Below are positions 21,863 to 22,922 of a DNA stretch of 22,922 bases, in pieces (position 1 is the stretch's first letter; the number at the start of each line of letters is the position of its first letter). A program made the position numbers and the translations under genes. The notes beneath the pieces are model-generated. The model ran no database searches, had not been told where the DNA came from, and worked only from the letters and a program-made list of their open reading frames with translations. The stretch is from Clostridia bacterium (lineage in GTDB: Bacteria > Bacillota > Clostridia > Oscillospirales > CAG-272). The stretch is from contig CAAGGQ010000113.1 of assembly GCA_900769475.1 (NCBI GenBank), forward strand, positions 1 through 22,922, read 5' to 3'.

Positions 21863-22922
21863 ATGATGTTCCGACACTATTTCAAACATGGTGCAAGCCT
21901 GTTGCTCCTTCTCTGTCTCCTGCTTACCGGCTGTCAATCCACCACACCGCCCACAGCACAGATAACGTCCAATGACACTGCCACAACAGCCCCCCTTCCC
22001 AACAATACGACTCAGGAGAACAACCCTATGCCTACACCGAATTCCTTGATGTGGGAATACTCCACCGACGTCAACGGCGTTGTGGTGCGGAACCTGCATC
22101 TGTCCAGCCGCAAGGGCGGAGATCCCTTGACCGTTCTGCAACTCTCGGATATTCATTTCAATTTCATCAACGATCAGGACCGTGCGGAAAACCACGAGCT
22201 GGTCATCGGCTCCTATGAAAACCTCAAATTTTTGCGGGACGGCAAACAGCTTACCAACCTGGAAAACTGCTTGAAATACGCTGCTGACGCCGATCAGCTG
22301 ATGGTTACGGGTGACACCCTTTCCTATCTTTCCTACGGAAATATTCAAGCCATGTACACCTACGTTTGGGACAAGTACCCTGAGGCAATCATCACTATGG
22401 GCAATCACGATCCCCTGCGCTCCTGGAACGGTGCCGCCGATGAATCCGCCACCCTGAAAGAGCGGCTGAAGTGTCTGGAGGAGCATTGGAAGCACGATAT
22501 CTATTATTCCTCCAAAATATTGGATGAGCGCGTGATGCTGATCCAAATGGACAACGGAACCACCGGGGAGTTTTGGGAACACCAGATCGAGCCCTTCCAA
22601 AAGGATCTGCTCCTGGCACGGGAAAAGGGATACACCGTGTTGCTGTTCTATCACGTTCCCCTTTCCACCGGAAATGTAGCAGATTTTAATAAGCCTGCCC
22701 TGATGGTAGGGGACTCCAATACCGCCACCTGGAATTTCTACACCAAAGGCATTGGAAATCTTTCCACCGGAGCCTCCAAAACGGTTTACGATCTGATCGT
22801 GAATAATGCCGACATCATTGCCGGAGCTTTCTGTGGACATAAGCACTCGGATTTCTACACCGAGATCCAGGCCAAGACCGCCGACGGAGCCGATGCCATC
22901 ATTCCTCAGTACACTCTGATGG
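21863..22922 (+). CDS. lipoprotein calcineurin-like metallophosphoesterase (second copy, cut by window end)
   Basis: This tandem paralogue of the preceding gene is open to the right edge (353 codons plus one base). It starts at ATG 21863 or ATG 21866; aaaggtg lies just upstream and fits 21866 slightly better. The lipoprotein signal ends LLTGC (Cys 24 or 23), followed by a Thr/Pro/Asn-rich tether. Metal motifs are LSDIHF, VTGDTLS, GNHDP, FYHVPLS and FCGHKHSDF, the same set as the first copy. GNHD replaces GNHE, and GDTLS replaces GDILD, so an Asp near the metal site becomes Ser. Identity is moderate in the first half and very high in the last third, including a 71-base stretch identical at DNA level. 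The stop codon and any further copies lie outside the window. Confidence 0.87.
   Translation, partial: MMFRHYFKHGASLLLLLCLLLTGCQSTTPPTAQITSNDTATTAPLPNNTTQENNPMPTPNSLMWEYSTDVNGVVVRNLHLSSRKGGDPLTVLQLSDIHFNFINDQDRAENHELVIGSYENLKFLRDGKQLTNLENCLKYAADADQLMVTGDTLSYLSYGNIQAMYTYVWDKYPEAIITMGNHDPLRSWNGAADESATLKERLKCLEEHWKHDIYYSSKILDERVMLIQMDNGTTGEFWEHQIEPFQKDLLLAREKGYTVLLFYHVPLSTGNVADFNKPALMVGDSNTATWNFYTKGIGNLSTGASKTVYDLIVNNADIIAGAFCGHKHSDFYTEIQAKTADGADAIIPQYTLM

Noticed and set aside
1..22922. CRISPR arrays, tRNA/rRNA genes, insertion sequences, phage or conjugation genes
   Set aside because: No regularly spaced repeats, cloverleaf-type sequences, transposase motifs or terminal inverted repeats were found on reading both strands.

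Overview
The window looks like chromosomal DNA from a spore-forming, Gram-positive member of the Clostridia (probably an Oscillospiraceae-type gut anaerobe). The evidence is the gene content (spmA/spmB, an AbrB/SpoVT-type regulator, RNase J, walJ-rlmH, an ECF sigma/anti-sigma pair), strong AAGGAGG-type ribosome binding sites, consensus sigma-A promoters with 17-18 bp spacers, and GC-rich coding DNA with AT-rich intergenic regions. No tRNA, rRNA, CRISPR array, insertion sequence or phage gene was seen. The species cannot be named from sequence reading alone.

Layout. (1) 1-3360: the end of an ECF sigma factor gene, overlapping by ATGA a membrane-anchored anti-sigma-like gene, then a secreted HEXXH metallopeptidase with C-terminal CxxC repeats. 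Much of this segment (about 600-2950) is AT-rich compared with everything downstream. (2) 3368-5895: terminator, consensus promoter, recG, then a 29-residue cysteine-rich membrane micropeptide and a strong bidirectional terminator. (3) 5972-6750, minus strand: an abrB-like regulator and mgsA (methylglyoxal synthase) from one consensus promoter. (4) 6810-8246: spmA-spmB and a small membrane-anchored protein. (5) 8308-10262: RNase J behind a leader of about 225 nt that can form four consecutive stems. (6) 10427-13517: a 776-residue membrane-anchored, foldase-like protein with strongly biased codons, then a zinc-ribbon-like protein. (7) 13618-16643: galactokinase-like gene, small membrane protein, walJ and rlmH, the last three joined by ATGA overlaps. 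(8) 16669-18216: prfB (RF2) and a small membrane protein. This prfB has no canonical in-frame UGA frameshift site. It does have a possible leaderless 16-codon upstream ORF whose UGA overlaps the UUG start. (9) 18193-22922: an AraC-family regulator diverging from a lipoprotein solute-binding protein and two tandem lipoprotein metallophosphoesterases, the second cut by the window end.

How the parts fit. Regions 2-8 are mostly housekeeping: DNA repair, RNA decay, translation termination, rRNA modification, sporulation and envelope maintenance. The accessory material is at the two ends. The left end is a signal-responsive surface protease locus. The right end is an AraC-controlled set of surface lipoproteins, with two TGAATTGTG half-sites exactly 21 bp apart just upstream of its promoter. 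The items most worth follow-up are the prfB leader ORF, the structured rnj leader, and the AraC/solute-binding protein/phosphoesterase locus, which has no permease in view.
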